Source of the DNA: Xanthobacter sp. YC-JY1 | GTDB lineage: Bacteria; Pseudomonadota; Alphaproteobacteria; Rhizobiales; Xanthobacteraceae | Reading direction: 5' to 3' | Assembly: GCF_021730305.1 (NCBI RefSeq) | Contig: NZ_CP032674.1 | Location: 4,449,001-4,513,000 of the forward strand | Length of the DNA stretch: 64,000 bases | Part shown: positions 1-9,151 of the stretch, in pieces | Numbering within the stretch: position 1 is the stretch's first letter | Layout of the letters: each line of letters starts with the position of its first letter | Program-made: the position numbers and the translations under genes | The notes under the pieces: model-generated | The model's database searches: none | What the model saw: only the letters and a program-made list of their open reading frames with translations | What the model was told of the DNA's origin: nothing

Positions 1-1340
1 GCCTTGAGGCCGAAGGTGGCGGCGACGCCCTCCAGCAGCTTCGCCTGCGTCGCGCTTTCGGCGAGCGTGCGCGCCAGCGCCTCGCGCGCGTTCTGCAAGG
101 CGTGGTCGACGAGGTCGCGCTTCTCACCGCGCTGGGGCACGGCGATCTCGACCCGATAGCCGGCCTTCTCGGACAAGGCCTCGGCCAGAAGCTCCTGCTC
201 CTCCACCTTGTGGGACAGCAGGAGAAGGCGCGGACAGGGCTTATCCTCGTAGAACTGGGCGAGGAAGGCGCCGAGCACCTCGGCTTCGGTCAGCGAGCGG
301 TCGGCGCGGGGATAATAGGCGCGGTTGCCCCAGTTCTGACCGGTGCGGAAGAAGAACACCTCCACGCAGGTGGCCCCGCCCTGCTGGTGGCAGGCGAACA
401 CGTCCGCCTCCTCCACCCCGCGCGGATTGATCCCCTGCGACCCCTGCACCGCGGAGAGCGCGGCAAGGCGATCCCGCAGGCGCGCGGCGCGCTCGAACTC
501 CAGTTCCTCGGCCGCCTGCTCCATCTCCTTGGCCAGTTCCTCCTTGATGGCGCGGGAGCGGCCGGAGAGGAAGGCGCGGGCCTCGCGCACCAGCTCGGCA
601 TAGTCCTGATGGCTCACCTCGCCCGTGCAGGGGCCGGCGCAGCGCTTGATCTGGAAGAGAAGGCACGGGCGCGTGCGATTCTCGTAATAGCTGTCGGAGC
701 AGGAGCGCAGCAGGAAGGCGCGCTCCAGGGCGTTGATTGTACGGTCCACCGCCCAAACGCTGGCGAACGGGCCGTAATAATCCCCCGGACGGTTGCGCGC
801 GCCGCGGTGCTTGGCGATCTGCGGCGAGACGTGATCGGCGGTGATGAGGATGTAGGGGAAGGACTTGTCGTCCCTCAGCAGCACGTTGAAGCGCGGCTTC
901 AGCTGCTTGATGAGGTTGGCTTCCAGCAGCAGCGCTTCGGGCTCGGTGCGGGTGGAGACGAACTCCATCTGCGCCGTCCCGGCGATCATGCGGGCGATGC
1001 GGTTGGTGTGGCCGACGGGGCGCGTGTAGCTGAGCACGCGCTTCTTGATGCTCTTGGCCTTGCCAACGTAGAGCACGGTGCCGTCCGCCGCGATCATGCG
1101 GTAGACGCCCGGCCCGTTGGGCGCGTGCTTCACCGCGCGGATGATGGCGGCGCGGCCCGTGGCGAGGCTTTCCTCTCCCGGCAGCGTCTCGTCCGCGGGC
1201 TCGAGCTCGAGAAGGACGGCCTCTTCCGTCTCTTCCGCCGTTCCCTCACCCGCTCCCGGCGGCAAGGCTTCGCTCGGCGCGCCACCATCGGCGCGGGCAA
1301 GGGCAATCTCGGGTGGGGCGGCGGGGCGGCGGCGGGTCAT
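1..1340 (-). CDS. uvrC: UvrABC system protein C, 3' end missing
   Basis: UvrC makes both incisions around a UvrB-bound lesion in nucleotide excision repair in the cytoplasm. The visible N-terminal ~446 residues carry the GIY-YIG nuclease domain at about residues 78-110 (GPGVYRM, then [12 protein letters not shown]), the cysteine-containing segment RCAGPCTGE, and the UVR helical hairpin that binds UvrB ([17 protein letters not shown]). The RNase H-like second nuclease and the HhH domain lie beyond the left edge. An acidic, Ala/Pro/Glu-rich extension of about 60 residues precedes the nuclease domain. The ATG at 1340 has no clear Shine-Dalgarno sequence, so a slightly later start is possible. 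The gene stands alone and is divergent from the outer-membrane protein at 1621. Confidence 0.95.
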   Translation of the reverse strand, partial: MTRRRPAAPPEIALARADGGAPSEALPPGAGEGTAEETEEAVLLELEPADETLPGEESLATGRAAIIRAVKHAPNGPGVYRMIAADGTVLYVGKAKSIKKRVLSYTRPVGHTNRIARMIAGTAQMEFVSTRTEPEALLLEANLIKQLKPRFNVLLRDDKSFPYILITADHVSPQIAKHRGARNRPGDYYGPFASVWAVDRTINALERAFLLRSCSDSYYENRTRPCLLFQIKRCAGPCTGEVSHQDYAELVREARAFLSGRSRAIKEELAKEMEQAAEELEFERAARLRDRLAALSAVQGSQGINPRGVEEADVFACHQQGGATCVEVFFFRTGQNWGNRAYYPRADRSLTEAEVLGAFLAQFYEDKPCPRLLLLSHKVEEQELLAEALSEKAGYRVEIAVPQRGEKRDLVDHALQNAREALARTLAESATQAKLLEGVAATFGLK

Positions 1341-1620
1341 GGATGCGTATGTAATGCGCCCGGTGCCCGGAGGGAACGGCGGAGCCGGCCGCCTGCTTTC
1401 ACCGGGCGTCAACCATAGCGGCATTCGATTCTTTGGCCGGTCCGCGCGCCAGCCCCGCACAAGGCCAAAAATCCACATTCAGCGCAAAGTCATAGATAGT
1501 TACTACGTCATCAACCATGAGCGCGATCGACAGCAACCGCAGAGAATTAGGCAAGTTTCACCTGCGAGGGTGCGCGGAAGGCCGGATGCCAACCGGCCGG
1601 CCCCTCTCGGAGGATGATCC

Positions 1621-2226
1621 ATGCGTATCCGTCTGCTTGCATCCGCCGCTGCACTGGCGGGCTTTGCTCTCGCCACGCCGGCCGGAGCGGCCGACCTCGG
1701 CTATCCGGCGCCCTACGTGCAGCCGGTGGCAGCCTTCACATGGACGGGCTTCTATCTGGGCGCCAATGCCGGCTATGGCTGGGGCTCCTCGTCCTTCAGC
1801 AGCCCGGGAGGTTTCCTCGGCGGCTTCCAGGCCGGCTACAATTTTCAATTCGGCAGCCCGTTCGTGCTCGGCGTCGAGACCGATTTCGCCTTCTCCGGCA
1901 TGTCGGCCGGAGCCTACAGCCTCAACAATCTCGGCACCGTCCGCGCCCGCCTCGGCTATTCGTTCGACCGCGTGCTGGTCTACGGCACTGGCGGCTTCGC
2001 CTATGGTCAGGGCAGCGCGAACTTCTTCAGCCTCACCTCCTCCTCCACCCAGACCGGATGGACTTTGGGCCTCGGCGCGGAGGTAGGATTTGACCGAAAC
2101 TGGTCTGCGAAGCTGGAATATCTTTATGTAGACTTGGGTAGCGCCACGTTCGCAACTGCGGTTGGTCCGGTAAATACTGGCTTGGATGCCAATATTCTTC
2201 GCGCGGGCGTGAATTATCGATTCTAG
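1621..2226 (+). CDS. outer-membrane beta-barrel protein (Omp25/31-like)
   Basis: A 201-residue outer-membrane protein of the small alphaproteobacterial barrel family. It has a clean signal peptide (about residues 1-22, ending AGAADLG), an N-terminal WTGFYLGANAGYGWG motif, alternating aromatic/Gly strands (FLGGFQAGYNFQFG, GTVRARLGYSFDRV), and a C-terminal VNYRF ending in Phe, the usual barrel-assembly signature. A strong GGAGG lies 8 bases before the ATG. It is a paralogue of the gene at 2473. From about 2080 to the stop the codons become markedly AT-richer than the preceding part, as does the following intergenic sequence (see findings). Structural or adhesin role is inferred from the family; no substrate can be named. 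Confidence 0.85.
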   Translation: MRIRLLASAAALAGFALATPAGAADLGYPAPYVQPVAAFTWTGFYLGANAGYGWGSSSFSSPGGFLGGFQAGYNFQFGSPFVLGVETDFAFSGMSAGAYSLNNLGTVRARLGYSFDRVLVYGTGGFAYGQGSANFFSLTSSSTQTGWTLGLGAEVGFDRNWSAKLEYLYVDLGSATFATAVGPVNTGLDANILRAGVNYRF

Positions 2227-2472
2227 CGGGGGACGTAACGCAAGGAAAAGAAATGCGGCTAAACATGGGAACAATCCCAAATATGCCGCGTTTACGCGCC
2301 ATTGTGTCACGGGAATTAAGAAAAGTTAGGAAAAGGCCACATCTCTGCCCGGTTTGATTTTTCGGGTGTGGCCGGATCGCTACAGACGGCACCGGGCAGG
2401 AGCTGTAAGAAAGAACCACCCGACGGCGACCTCCTCCGGGAGGGGCCGGCGAAACCACAAAGGTAGATACTC

Positions 2473-3168
2473 ATGTTGAAGCGTGCACTTCTGGGCGCCA
2501 CCGCCCTGGTTCTCCTCGCCGGCACCGCCTCCGCGGCCGACCTGGCCACCCGCTATCCGGTGAAGGCCGCCCCGATCCCCGTGCAGGTCTTCTCCTGGAC
2601 CGGCTTCTACATCGGCGGCAACGTGGGCTGGGGCTGGGCTGACAACACCTACGACTACACCCCCTTCGCTTCGCCCACCTATAGCTACAGCCCCGGCACG
2701 TCCAACGGCTTCACCGGCGGTCTGCAGATGGGCTACAATTACCAGTTCGCCAACAACGTCGTGCTCGGCGTTGAGACGGACTTCAACTGGGCCGACATCA
2801 ACACCAGCGGCGTTCTGCTCGGCGGCCCGCTCGGCGGCGGCGTGATCGACCAGAAGGTCGACTACTTCGGCACCATCCGCGCCCGCCTCGGCTATGCCAT
2901 GGACCGCTTCCTGCCGTACATCACCGGCGGCGTGGCCTATGCCAACACCAAGTACACCGACCCCTACGGCCTCTCGGACAGCAACCTGAAGTGGGGCTGG
3001 ACCGCCGGCGCCGGTGTCGAGTACGCCCTCACCAACAACTGGACGATCAAGGCCGAGTATCTCTATCTCGGCTTCGACAACAGCAAGACCAACTACATCA
3101 ACGGCGATCAGCTGTCCGTCGGCAGCAACATCCAGACCGCCCGTCTCGGCGTGAACTACAAGTTCTGA
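2473..3168 (+). CDS. outer-membrane beta-barrel protein (Omp25/31-like)
   Basis: A 231-residue paralogue of the preceding barrel: signal peptide ending at about ASAADLA, WTGFYIGGNVGWGWADN, GLQMGYNYQFANNVVLGVETDF, GTIRARLGYAMDRFLPYITGGVAYAN, and a C-terminal VNYKF. The repeated pattern of Gly/aromatic strands and the terminal Phe indicate an eight-stranded outer-membrane barrel. Codon use is uniformly GC-rich with strongly preferred codons, suggesting high expression. It is followed by a good intrinsic terminator. The 246-bp gap from the first barrel gene suggests its own promoter rather than read-through. Function beyond envelope structure is not visible. Confidence 0.88.
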   Translation: MLKRALLGATALVLLAGTASAADLATRYPVKAAPIPVQVFSWTGFYIGGNVGWGWADNTYDYTPFASPTYSYSPGTSNGFTGGLQMGYNYQFANNVVLGVETDFNWADINTSGVLLGGPLGGGVIDQKVDYFGTIRARLGYAMDRFLPYITGGVAYANTKYTDPYGLSDSNLKWGWTAGAGVEYALTNNWTIKAEYLYLGFDNSKTNYINGDQLSVGSNIQTARLGVNYKF

Positions 3169-3190
3169 TCCGAAGCACCCCCTTGCATTG

Positions 3191-3222
3191 GGCCCCCGGC
3201 ATCGCCGGGGGCCTTTTGCTTT
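3191..3222 (+). terminator. intrinsic terminator after the second barrel gene
   Basis: A 10-bp perfect stem (GGCCCCCGGC / GCCGGGGGCC) with a 3-base loop is followed by CTTTTGCTTTG. It lies 22 bases after the barrel-gene stop. The opposite strand has no T-run, so it should act only on the + strand. Confidence 0.85.
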
Positions 3223-3233
3223 GGGCGGTCCAT

Positions 3234-3683
3234 TCAGACATCCGTCCGCAGCGGCACCTTCTTCTCCGAGCCGCTTTCGTCGCGCACCGCGAATCGGTAG
3301 GCGCCCGCGCTGTCGCGGGAGACCTCGTAGGTGAGCCGGCCGGTGATGCGGTTCTCCTTGTCGAAGGTCAGCACCTTCGGCCGCAGCGCCACGATCTCCC
3401 CTTCCGGCACATAGACCGAATTGCAGATGATGACCTCGTCGCCCGGCTGGCAGGTGCGTGCCGCCGCGCCATTGAGGACACAGCAGCGCGAACCGCGCTC
3501 ACCCAGGATGACGTAGGTGGAGATGCGGGCGCCGGAATTGCGGTTCCAGATCTCCACGAACTCCAGCGGCAGGATGCCGGCCTCTTCGCAATGCTCGGGA
3601 TCGAGCGTGATGGAGCCGTGATAATTGAGGTCGGCCCCGGTCACGGTCAGTCCGTGCAGCTTGCCGGCGACGATCTTGCGCAT
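3234..3683 (-). CDS. panD: aspartate 1-decarboxylase precursor
   Basis: PanD decarboxylates L-aspartate to beta-alanine for pantothenate and coenzyme A synthesis. The proenzyme self-cleaves at a Gly-Ser bond to create a pyruvoyl group; here the site is G23-S24 in [10 protein letters not shown], with conserved GKLHGLTVT upstream and VYVPEGE and RPKVLTFD downstream. At 149 residues it has a C-terminal tail beyond the usual ~126-residue core. The start at 3683 is preferred over an upstream in-frame ATG because GAGGGAGGAGGGG lies just before it and the family begins exactly here. It sits alone, convergent with the barrel gene. Confidence 0.93.
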   Translation of the reverse strand: MRKIVAGKLHGLTVTGADLNYHGSITLDPEHCEEAGILPLEFVEIWNRNSGARISTYVILGERGSRCCVLNGAAARTCQPGDEVIICNSVYVPEGEIVALRPKVLTFDKENRITGRLTYEVSRDSAGAYRFAVRDESGSEKKVPLRTDV

Positions 3684-3901
3684 GCCCCTGTCCCCTCCTC
3701 CCTCAGTCTGGTCCCGGCGGGTGATAGGCCGGCCCATCGCCGGAGGAAATAGGATGCGGCCATCCCCCGCACCCGAGCGCGCGGTAACACGGGGATGCAA
3801 TTCTTGAACGGGGCCAGGGGCCGGATTTGACCCACTGCCTCGCCTTCTTAACTATGATCGTGCTAGAGCGCGCAATCGTTGAACGGCAGAAGAGGGCTGA
3901 A

Positions 3902-4909
3902 ATGGCTCATCCGGCAGCGCCCGATCAGGAGCGCGCCTCGAACCGTCCGGTACGCATCGGCGTCACGGGCATCGGCATCATGGGATCGAATCACGCCCGC
4001 GTGCTGGCTGAGCTCCCAGGCGCGGAACTGGTTGCGGTTGCGGATCCCGATCAGGCGCAGGCCCAGCGGGTCGCCAATTTTCTCGGCTGCAAGGCGGTGG
4101 GCGACCACCGCGAGCTCCTCGCCCTCGGCCTTGACGCCGTGGTGGTGGCAGCGCCCACCCATCTACACCACCCCATCGCCCTCGACGTGATCGCCGCCGG
4201 CTGCTCGGTGCTGGTGGAAAAGCCCGTCGCCTCCACCACCGAGGAAGGCCGCGAGATCGTGGCCGCCGCCCGCGAGAAGGGCGTCACCCTCATGATCGGC
4301 CATGTGGAACGGTTCAACCCGGCGGTGCGCGCCATCAAGGACGCCATCCGCGACGAGAACCTGCTGTCCATCGCCATCACTCGCGTCGGCCCCTTCCCGC
4401 CGCGCATGTCGAATGTGGGCGTGGTGATCGACCTCGCGGTGCACGACATCGACCTGATCCGCTGGTTCACCGGCTCGGACATCCTGGAAGTGCAGCCGCA
4501 GACCCGCGCCGCCATCGCCGAGCGCGAGGACATCGCCCTGCTGCAGTTCCGCACCGCCACCGGGGCGCTGGCGCACATCAACACCAACTGGCTGACGCCC
4601 TTCAAGGCGCGCACGGTCCACGTCGCCACCTCCAAGAAATACGTGATCGGCGATCTGCTCACCCGTCAGGTGACCGAGCATTTCGACTATCGCCCCGACG
4701 GCTCCTATTCCACCCGGCATCTGCCGGTGGCCTATGCCGAGCCGCTGCGCGCGGAACTGGAGAATTTCCTCTCCTCCGTGCGCACCGGCCGTCCGCCGGA
4801 AGTGACCGGCGAAGAGGGTGTGGCGAGCCTGGAGATCGCCATGGCCTGCCTGCCCGGCGCCGCCGCCTCGGCGCGCGCCTCCTCCACCAAGCGCCGCGCG
4901 GTGGGCTGA
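3902..4909 (+). CDS. gnnA: Gfo/Idh/MocA sugar-nucleotide dehydrogenase, GnnA-like
   Basis: A 335-residue NAD(P)-dependent oxidoreductase. The Rossmann motif GVTGIGIMGSNHARVL is at about residues 20-35 and the family EKP motif at 106-108 (VLVEKPVAS). The segment GPFPPRMSNVGVVIDLAVHDIDL provides the substrate-side acid/His residues. Paired with a DegT-type aminotransferase 97 bp downstream, it resembles GnnA, which oxidises UDP-GlcNAc at C3 before GnnB transaminates it to UDP-GlcNAc3N for amide-linked lipid A. That assignment is inferred from the pair; related WlbA-type dehydrogenases act on UDP-GlcNAcA. The start at 3902 is chosen for the AGAAGAGGG just upstream and the fit to the family. Confidence 0.72.
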   Translation: MAHPAAPDQERASNRPVRIGVTGIGIMGSNHARVLAELPGAELVAVADPDQAQAQRVANFLGCKAVGDHRELLALGLDAVVVAAPTHLHHPIALDVIAAGCSVLVEKPVASTTEEGREIVAAAREKGVTLMIGHVERFNPAVRAIKDAIRDENLLSIAITRVGPFPPRMSNVGVVIDLAVHDIDLIRWFTGSDILEVQPQTRAAIAEREDIALLQFRTATGALAHINTNWLTPFKARTVHVATSKKYVIGDLLTRQVTEHFDYRPDGSYSTRHLPVAYAEPLRAELENFLSSVRTGRPPEVTGEEGVASLEIAMACLPGAAASARASSTKRRAVG

Positions 4910-5006
4910 GCCTGCCGCTGAACGCGTGCCGCGCCGGCGTTTCGCCGGCGGGCCGGTGCGCGCCTGCGAAACGCCCGGGCTTCCGGGCCTTCTGAACGGA
5001 CCTGAG

Positions 5007-6161
5007 ATGACCTCTCCCGCGTCGGGCGCCAGCGCCCCCATCGCCTTCATCGACCTTGCCGCCCAGCGCGCCCGCATCGGCCGCCGTGTGGATGATGCGG
5101 TGCAGGCGGTGCTCGCCTCCTGCCGCTTCATCAACGGCCCGGAAGTGACCGAGTTCGAGCAGAAGCTCGCCGCGTTCGCCGGCGCGAAATATGCCGTCTC
5201 CTGCTCCAGCGGCACGGATGCGCTGGCTTTGCTGCTGATGGCCTGGGGTGTGAAGGCGGGCGACGCCGTGTTCTGCCCGGCCTTCACCTTCTGCGCCACC
5301 GCCGAGGTGGTGCCGTGGGTGGGCGCCACCCCGGTATTCGTGGACGTGAAGGAAGACACCTTCAACATGGACCCGGAGAGCCTGGAGCAGGCGATCCAGG
5401 TGGCCATCGAGCAGGGCCTCGACCCGCGGGTGGTGATTCCGGTGGATCTGTTCGGCCAGCCGGCGGACTATGACGCCATCCTGCCGATCGCCGAGAAGTA
5501 CGGCCTCAAGGTGCTGTGCGACACGGCGCAGGGCTTCGGCGGCACCTGGAACAACCGGCGCACCGGCTCCATCGGCGATGCCACCGCCACCTCCTTCTTC
5601 CCCGCCAAGCCGCTGGGCGCCTATGGCGACGGCGGCGCCATCCTCACCGACAACGAGGAACTGGTGACCATCCTCAAGAGCCTGCGCGAGCACGGCCAGG
5701 GCGTGGACAAATACCAGAACGTGCGCATCGGCATGACGGCGCGCCTCGACACCATCCAGGCGGCGGTTCTGCTCGAAAAGCTCGCCATCTTCGAGGACGA
5801 GATCGCGGCGCGGGAGAAGGTGGCCCGGCGCTACAATGAACTGCTCAAGGACGTGGCCGGCGTGCCGGTGGTCGATCCGCGGGCGACGTCGGTGTGGGCG
5901 CAATACACCATCAAGCTCTCCCCCGGCGTGCGCGACGGCCTCGCCGAGAAGCTGAAGGCCGAGGGCGTGCCCACCGCCGTCTACTACCGCCTGCCCATGC
6001 ACCTGCAGCCGGCCTATCGCCACTACCCCTCCGCCGGCGCCATCCTGCCGGTGTGCGAGGCGCTGGCGGAGGAGGTTATCTCGCTGCCCATGCACGCCTA
6101 TCTGGACGAGGCGACGCAGGACCGCATCGTCGACGCGGTGAAGCGGGCACTGGCCGCCTGA
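5007..6161 (+). CDS. gnnB: DegT/DnrJ/EryC1 aminotransferase, GnnB-like
   Basis: A 384-residue PLP-dependent aminotransferase of the sugar-nucleotide class. The Schiff-base lysine is K201 in TSFFPAKPLGAYGDGGA; cofactor-contact motifs include CSSGTDAL (about 67-74) and CDTAQGFG (171-178). The family transfers an amino group from glutamate or glutamine to a keto sugar nucleotide. Following the Gfo/Idh/MocA gene, it would aminate the 3-keto intermediate to UDP-GlcNAc3N. The start at 5007 aligns with the usual IxFxDLxxQ opening; in-frame codons upstream lie in the intergenic gap. A strong palindromic terminator follows. An aminotransferase for another deoxyamino sugar is the alternative. Confidence 0.75.
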   Translation: MTSPASGASAPIAFIDLAAQRARIGRRVDDAVQAVLASCRFINGPEVTEFEQKLAAFAGAKYAVSCSSGTDALALLLMAWGVKAGDAVFCPAFTFCATAEVVPWVGATPVFVDVKEDTFNMDPESLEQAIQVAIEQGLDPRVVIPVDLFGQPADYDAILPIAEKYGLKVLCDTAQGFGGTWNNRRTGSIGDATATSFFPAKPLGAYGDGGAILTDNEELVTILKSLREHGQGVDKYQNVRIGMTARLDTIQAAVLLEKLAIFEDEIAAREKVARRYNELLKDVAGVPVVDPRATSVWAQYTIKLSPGVRDGLAEKLKAEGVPTAVYYRLPMHLQPAYRHYPSAGAILPVCEALAEEVISLPMHAYLDEATQDRIVDAVKRALAA

Positions 6162-6182
6162 AAACACAGGACGGACCAATAA

Positions 6183-6216
6183 AAAGGGCCGCGGGAGATA
6201 TCTCCCGCGGCCCTTT
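6183..6216. terminator. bidirectional intrinsic terminator
   Basis: A perfect 34-bp palindrome (AAAGGGCCGCGGGAGAT and its complement) lies between the convergent GnnB-like and PotF-like genes. The + strand has TTTCCGTTT after it and the - strand TTTTTATTGG, so it can stop transcription from both sides. Confidence 0.85.
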
Positions 6217-6247
6217 CCGTTTCAGACCGGCATGAACCGGCCGCGCC

Positions 6248-7354
6248 TCACTTCCCGCGCTTGAAGGTGTTCCAGGTCTTGGTGATGACCCGCTGCACCG
6301 GCGGTTCGTTGGTGGTGACGATGAAGAGGCGGTCGAAGACCTCCTTCGTCGGATAGATGGACGGATTGTCCATGATCTCCTTGTCGATGAACTTCTGCGA
6401 CGCGAGGTTGCCGTTCGCGTAGGAGATGAAGTTCGAGTTCTTGGCCGCCACTTCGGGCTTCATCATGTAGTTGATGAAGGCGAGGGCATTGTCGATGTTC
6501 TTCGCATCCTTCGGGATGGCGAAATTGTCGAACCACATGAGCGCGCCTTCCTTGGGCAGCACGTAGTCCACGTTCACCGGCTTCTTCTTGGTCTTCTTGG
6601 CGGCTTCCTGGGCACGGGTCTTGGCCTGGTAGACGTCACCCGACCAGCCGAGGGCGATGCAGATGTCGCCGCGGGCCAGCGCGTTGATGTAGCCCGAGGA
6701 ATCGAACTTCTTGATGAAGGGCCGGATGGTCATCAGCAGCTCGCCGGCCTTGGCGATGTCCTCAGGATTCTTAGAGTTGGGATCCAGCCCCAGATACTTC
6801 ATGGCGGTCGGGATCACCTCTTCCGGACCGTCGAGCACGTAGACGCCGCAATCCTTCAGCTTGGAGAGGATTTCCGGCTTGAAGATGATGTCCCAGGTGT
6901 TGAGCGGGATGTCGCCAAGGCGCTCCTTCACCTTGTCCACGTTGTAGCCGATGCCGGTGGTGCCCCACATGTAGTTGACGGCGTGGGCGTTGCCGGGATC
7001 ATAGACGGCGAGACGCTGCGTCACCTCGGGCCAGGCATATTGCAGGTTCGGAAGCTTGGACTTGTCGAGGGGGATGAACACGCCCGCCTTGATCTGCCGC
7101 TGCAGGAAGGAGCCCGACGGCACCACCACGTCGTAGCCGGTCTTGCCTGCGAGCAGCTTCGTCTCCAGCACCTCGTTGCTGTCGAAGACGTCGTAGCGGA
7201 CCTTGATGCCGGTTTCCTTGGTGAAGTCTTCCAGAACGGTCGGATCGATATAGTCCGACCAGTTGAAGACGTTGACGACCTTGTCCTGGGCCGTCGCCAC
7301 GCCGGTAAGACCCAGCGTGACCACGACGACTGCAGCTAGCGTTTGGCGAAGCAT
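6248..7354 (-). CDS. polyamine ABC transporter substrate-binding protein, PotF-like
   Basis: A 368-residue periplasmic binding protein. It has a signal peptide (MLRQTLAAVVVVTLGL...ATAQ), then the hallmark start of the spermidine/putrescine family, VNVFNWSDYIDPTVLEDF, followed by TGIKVRYDVFDSNEVLETKL and SGSFLQRQI. It should deliver putrescine or a related polyamine to an inner-membrane ABC permease. No permease or ATPase genes lie in the window. It is 106 bp downstream of, and co-oriented with, a PuuA-like gene, which supports a polyamine uptake and catabolism role. The start at 7354 places the signal peptide at the N terminus, with GAGGAGAAC just upstream; the longer ORF adds a non-homologous Arg-rich stretch. 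Confidence 0.88.
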   Translation of the reverse strand: MLRQTLAAVVVVTLGLTGVATAQDKVVNVFNWSDYIDPTVLEDFTKETGIKVRYDVFDSNEVLETKLLAGKTGYDVVVPSGSFLQRQIKAGVFIPLDKSKLPNLQYAWPEVTQRLAVYDPGNAHAVNYMWGTTGIGYNVDKVKERLGDIPLNTWDIIFKPEILSKLKDCGVYVLDGPEEVIPTAMKYLGLDPNSKNPEDIAKAGELLMTIRPFIKKFDSSGYINALARGDICIALGWSGDVYQAKTRAQEAAKKTKKKPVNVDYVLPKEGALMWFDNFAIPKDAKNIDNALAFINYMMKPEVAAKNSNFISYANGNLASQKFIDKEIMDNPSIYPTKEVFDRLFIVTTNEPPVQRVITKTWNTFKRGK

Positions 7355-7460
7355 CCGCCGTTCTCCTCTTGCGCGGGGCGGGCTTTTTCTGCCGTCCCGG
7401 TGGTGGAAGGCTATTGCGTTGCGGCACACCGCTCAACAGGAAACGGGGGCGCCGCAGTGC

Positions 7461-8864
7461 TCACAGGTACGTGTCGTACTCCAAGGGCAGAATCTGGCGA
7501 GTGAAGGCGGCAAGCTCCTCCCGCTTCATCACGCCATAGATGCGGCGGTAATCTTCGCCGAAGGCGCGGGCGATGAAATCGGAGGCGAAGAACCGCCGCA
7601 CAGCCTCCTCCATGGAAGGCGAAAGACGCTCTGCCTCATGCTCATAGGCATTGCCGGAAAGCGGCGCGGGGGGCTCGATCTCCCGCTCCAGCCCCTCCAG
7701 CATGCCGGCGAGGATGCCGGCGAGCACGAGATGGGGATGGGCTTCCGCCCCCGCGATGCGGTGCTCCAGCCGGCGCGCGGCGGGCGGCCCGTTGGGCACG
7801 CGCACCGCCACCGAGCGGTTGTCATAGCCCCAGCTGATGGAAACAGGCGCATAGGAGCCGGGCACGAGGCGCCGGTAGCCGTTGTAGCTCGGCACGAACA
7901 GCAGCGTGGACTCCGCCATGGTGGCGAGCAGCCCCCCGGCGGCATGGCGCAGCGCGCGGTCGCCCACCCCGTCCGGCTTGGCGAAGAGATTGCCGCCGGC
8001 CGTCTCCATCAGGCTCACATGGACATGCATGCCGTTGCCCGCGAAATCCACCAGGGGCTTGGCCATGAAACTCGCGCGCAGGCCGTGGCGGCGGGCCACG
8101 CCGTCGATGAGCCGGCGCAGCAATATGGCGTCGTCCGCTGCCGCCAGCGCGTCCACCCGATGGTAGAGATTGACCTCGAACTGCCCGGGGGCTGCCTCGG
8201 AAATCACCGTGTCCGCCGGCAGGCCCTGCTGCTCGCAGGCGGCGCGCATGTCGTGCAGCACCGGCGCGAAGGCATCGAGGTCGGACATGGAATACATGTT
8301 CTGGCGCGCCTGCCCGGTGGCCGGAAACACCGGCTCCGGCGGCGCGCCCGGCACGTCGGACGGCTTCAGCAGATAGAATTCCAGCTCGAAGGCGACGCAG
8401 GGGGCAAGGCCCCGCGCGGTAAAGCGATCCACGATGCCGGCGAGCTGCTGGCGCGGATCGAGCTTCCACGGCGCGCCTTTGGCCGAGCCGTCCGGCTCGT
8501 GCATGGTGATGAGCACCTGCGCGGTGGGCCGGGGCGCCCAGGGCACCGGTTTCAGCGTGCCCGCTACCGGCCAGCACAGACCGTCCTTGTCGCCGGTCTC
8601 GAGGTGGATCTCGGTGGCCTCCACCTCGCAGCCCCAGATATCGAGGCCGAAGATGGAGAGGGGGATGGCCACCCCATCCTTCCAAATCTTGGTGATGGAC
8701 CGTCCGGGGATCCATTTGCCGCGCAGCACCGCGGACGTGTCGGGCAGAAGAACTTCCACCACCTCCGGCTCGCCGTAGGTGGAAAGATAGGCCGCAACCT
8801 CGTCGGCAGGCTCTGCGGCGGCAGAGGCCTCGTCGGGTCGGCGGCCGGGGAGTGTGACCGGCAT
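7461..8864 (-). CDS. puuA: glutamine synthetase family protein, likely gamma-glutamylputrescine synthetase
   Basis: A 467-residue glutamine-synthetase-fold ligase. The catalytic domain motifs are CVAFELEFYLL, EAAPGQFEVNLYH, MAKPLVDFAGNGMHVHVSL, and VPSYNGYRRLVPGSYAP with WGYDNRSVAVRVP. Lack of the GlnA adenylylation tyrosine loop and proximity to a PotF-like binding protein fit PuuA, which ligates glutamate to putrescine in the first step of the gamma-glutamyl putrescine pathway. Other members act on other amines or aromatic amines, so the substrate is inferred. The remaining pathway genes (puuB, puuC, puuD) are not in the window. Confidence 0.8.
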   Translation of the reverse strand: MPVTLPGRRPDEASAAAEPADEVAAYLSTYGEPEVVEVLLPDTSAVLRGKWIPGRSITKIWKDGVAIPLSIFGLDIWGCEVEATEIHLETGDKDGLCWPVAGTLKPVPWAPRPTAQVLITMHEPDGSAKGAPWKLDPRQQLAGIVDRFTARGLAPCVAFELEFYLLKPSDVPGAPPEPVFPATGQARQNMYSMSDLDAFAPVLHDMRAACEQQGLPADTVISEAAPGQFEVNLYHRVDALAAADDAILLRRLIDGVARRHGLRASFMAKPLVDFAGNGMHVHVSLMETAGGNLFAKPDGVGDRALRHAAGGLLATMAESTLLFVPSYNGYRRLVPGSYAPVSISWGYDNRSVAVRVPNGPPAARRLEHRIAGAEAHPHLVLAGILAGMLEGLEREIEPPAPLSGNAYEHEAERLSPSMEEAVRRFFASDFIARAFGEDYRRIYGVMKREELAAFTRQILPLEYDTYL

Positions 8865-9151
8865 GATACTCCGTCTTCACAAAAGCGACGTTCAAGCCGC
8901 ATCCAAGCGCTAACGTGGGGAACCTTCAAGCGCGTCCGCACTTATCACACCTTGAACGGGCGCGATTTGACCCCGGAGAGGTTTCCTTTTACCGCTCAGC
9001 CGGAGAGGCGGGACGAAATGGGACATCAGGCGGTTCGCCCCCTCTGTGAGGCGGCTTCCGCGAGCGGCTCGGGCCAGGCCCGCTCGGCCACCTCTGGCGG
9101 GCGGGAGCGCAGGCGCGCGCGCCGTTTGATCACGAAAGGGCTGTCCCTCTC

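Noticed and set aside
4659-6179. A 506-residue - strand frame opposite the GnnB-like gene
   Set aside because: It is antisense to a clear aminotransferase and has no family motifs.
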